A DNA stretch of 64,000 nucleotides from Phaeobacter cretensis (GTDB lineage Bacteria > Pseudomonadota > Alphaproteobacteria > Rhodobacterales > Rhodobacteraceae). The notes under the pieces were generated by a model. It did not search any database, had not been told where the DNA came from, and worked only from the letters and a program-made list of their open reading frames with translations. A program made the position numbers and the translations under genes. Positions 63,247-64,000 of the stretch are shown one piece after another; within the stretch, counting starts at the first letter, position 1; the number at the start of each line of letters is the position of its first letter. The DNA lies in assembly GCF_047372505.1 (NCBI RefSeq), contig NZ_JBKBEU010000001.1, positions 1,488,001-1,552,000 on the forward strand, written 5' to 3'.

Positions 63247-63675
63247 TCACTGGTCAACCAGTTTCTTCACCTTGTTCAGGACCGTTTCAAAATGCCAGCC
63301 GTCCGGCAACCTTGGCAGCCATAGGCGTTTATCACCTGCAACAATCACCATCGCGCCGCGGCGGGTTTTCATCCGCTGAATGTCCTTGATAGCCAGCTCA
63401 ACGCAAGCGCCGGACCTTTCAACTGACAGCACGCGCTGCGTAGTGATCACATATGTGGATGACCGGAATACCCGGTGCACGAACAACCAGATCACCATTG
63501 CCAGCGGTGCGCATAGAACGATGACAACAACTTCGGTCAGAGTTGGAACATTTCGCGCATGAACGGCGTAAACCAACTGCTCGCCTGTATTCAGCTCAAT
63601 AGGTGCATGATCATACACAGAGGTCTGCCTCTCACGTCGTGATACGGTATCGGTTTCCACCCGTTCGGCCCTCAA
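63247..63675 (-). CDS. small membrane protein with PH-like domain
   Basis: 142 residues from TTG 63675; GTG codons at 63660 and 63618 are equally possible, the latter with GAGAGG nine bases upstream. One or two hydrophobic segments (EVVVIVLCAPLAMVIWLFVH, about 49-68) are followed by TYVITTQRVLSVERSGACVE and IQRMKTRRGAMVIVAG, the beta-strand pattern of bacterial PH (bPH2/YdbT-type) domains. Function unknown. It follows the oxygenase gene on the same strand and is convergent with the DUF2322-like gene. Confidence 0.65.
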   Translation of the reverse strand: MRAERVETDTVSRRERQTSVYDHAPIELNTGEQLVYAVHARNVPTLTEVVVIVLCAPLAMVIWLFVHRVFRSSTYVITTQRVLSVERSGACVELAIKDIQRMKTRRGAMVIVAGDKRLWLPRLPDGWHFETVLNKVKKLVDQ

Positions 63676-63714
63676 TCACTCTTGCGAAGCTATTGCCGCT
63701 TGGTAGATAAGGCT

Positions 63715-64000
63715 TCACTCCCACCGGTAATTGAAACTGACCGAGATCCGCTCTTCTTCTGCCATGTTCAATGGCACCTCGTGGCGGATGAAGCTTTCCC
63801 ACAACAATACGTCGCCGACACGGGGCGACTGATAGACAAAGGTCTTCAGCTCTTGCCGGCAGTCCTTAGTACGCGGCGGATGCGCCATCATCATGGCGTG
63901 ACGCGGGTCTTCCAGCTTCAGGGCAGAGGCCCCCTCGGGCATCGACACGTAAGTGGTGCCGGAGATCACCGAATGGGGGTGGATGTGGCTGGCGTGGGTG
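63715..64000 (-). CDS. 2OG-Fe(II) oxygenase family protein, start outside the window
   Basis: The frame enters from the right edge and stops at 63715-63717, giving the last 94 residues or so. HASHIHPHS near the edge holds an iron-binding His-type motif, LKTFVYQSPRVGDVLLWESF is the mid-barrel region and FIRHEVPLN with the following ERISVSFNYRW holds the second histidine and the 2-oxoglutarate-binding arginine or serine side. This matches the putative 2OG-Fe(II) oxygenase family of about 200 residues (TIGR02466-like). The N-terminal part lies past the window. Confidence 0.75.
   Translation of the reverse strand, partial: THASHIHPHSVISGTTYVSMPEGASALKLEDPRHAMMMAHPPRTKDCRQELKTFVYQSPRVGDVLLWESFIRHEVPLNMAEEERISVSFNYRWE

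Overview
The window looks like a chromosomal segment of a marine Rhodobacterales bacterium (Roseobacter group, Alphaproteobacteria). The evidence is the gene order rpmH-rnpA-yidD...yidC-MOSC-engB-argB, the four-gene aapJQMP amino-acid transporter, an ATP12-type F1-ATPase chaperone, a long zinc-finger adenylate kinase, and the sequences of the ribosomal proteins. The species cannot be named from the sequence alone.

Layout. 1-3918: tail of a probable receptor gene, tctB, tctA and a metallophosphoesterase with an unassigned C-terminal half, all on +. 3919-4773: degenerate non-coding DNA. 4774-9687: a redox/envelope group (membrane di-haem cytochrome, TPR protein, Tat-exported cupredoxin, DUF4142 protein) divergent from an AraC-type regulator whose perfect TATAAT lies just before its ATG, then an SPW-like membrane protein and an Fe-S uracil-DNA glycosylase. 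9688-11008: scar DNA with a dead tyrosine integrase and an AT-rich orphan gene. 11021-22272: one long leftward catabolic operon (sugar-type ABC transporter, histidinol-dehydrogenase-like enzyme, LacI repressor, double cupin, hydrolase, RraA-type aldolase, 2-hydroxyacid dehydrogenase and a broken OtnK-type kinase holding a 12-copy hexanucleotide repeat). Its promoter overlaps two LacI-type palindromes. 22358-24563: mostly scar DNA with a DinB-family gene and an IS3 orfA stub, ending at tRNA-Arg(ACG). 24751-28428: three-gene operon of TVP38-like protein, MerA-like flavoprotein and orphan histidine kinase. 28685-38696: rpmH-rnpA-yidD, DUF3833 lipoprotein, ttcA, an EAL protein with a degenerate GGDEF domain, yidC-MOSC-engB, an SDR and argB. 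38814-40087: Fe-S protein coupled to a SixA-like phosphatase. 40158-44656: aapJQMP. 44886-50560: crcB-rluC-HAD phosphatase-ATP12, and an HtrA protease with rarA. 50752-62586: alpha and spc ribosomal operons, leftward, broken up by a BLUF photoreceptor gene, by a DUF1127 gene plus a small membrane-protein gene, and ending at rpmC. 62858-64000: DUF2322-like gene, PH-like membrane protein and a partial 2OG-Fe(II) oxygenase.

How it works together. The left 24 kb is accessory: uptake and catabolism modules separated by pseudogenes and mobile-element remains, bounded on the right by a tRNA gene. The right 40 kb is mainly housekeeping: translation, membrane-protein insertion (YidC, YidD, SecY), tRNA/rRNA modification, arginine synthesis and amino-acid uptake. 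Tight ATGA/TGATG overlaps show translational coupling in many pairs. No CRISPR array, prophage or obvious defence system was seen. The most unusual features are the repeat-expanded dead kinase, the operator pair, the BLUF gene inside the ribosomal region, a 14-bp perfect inverted repeat in the rplO leader, and several lone redox proteins of unknown role.
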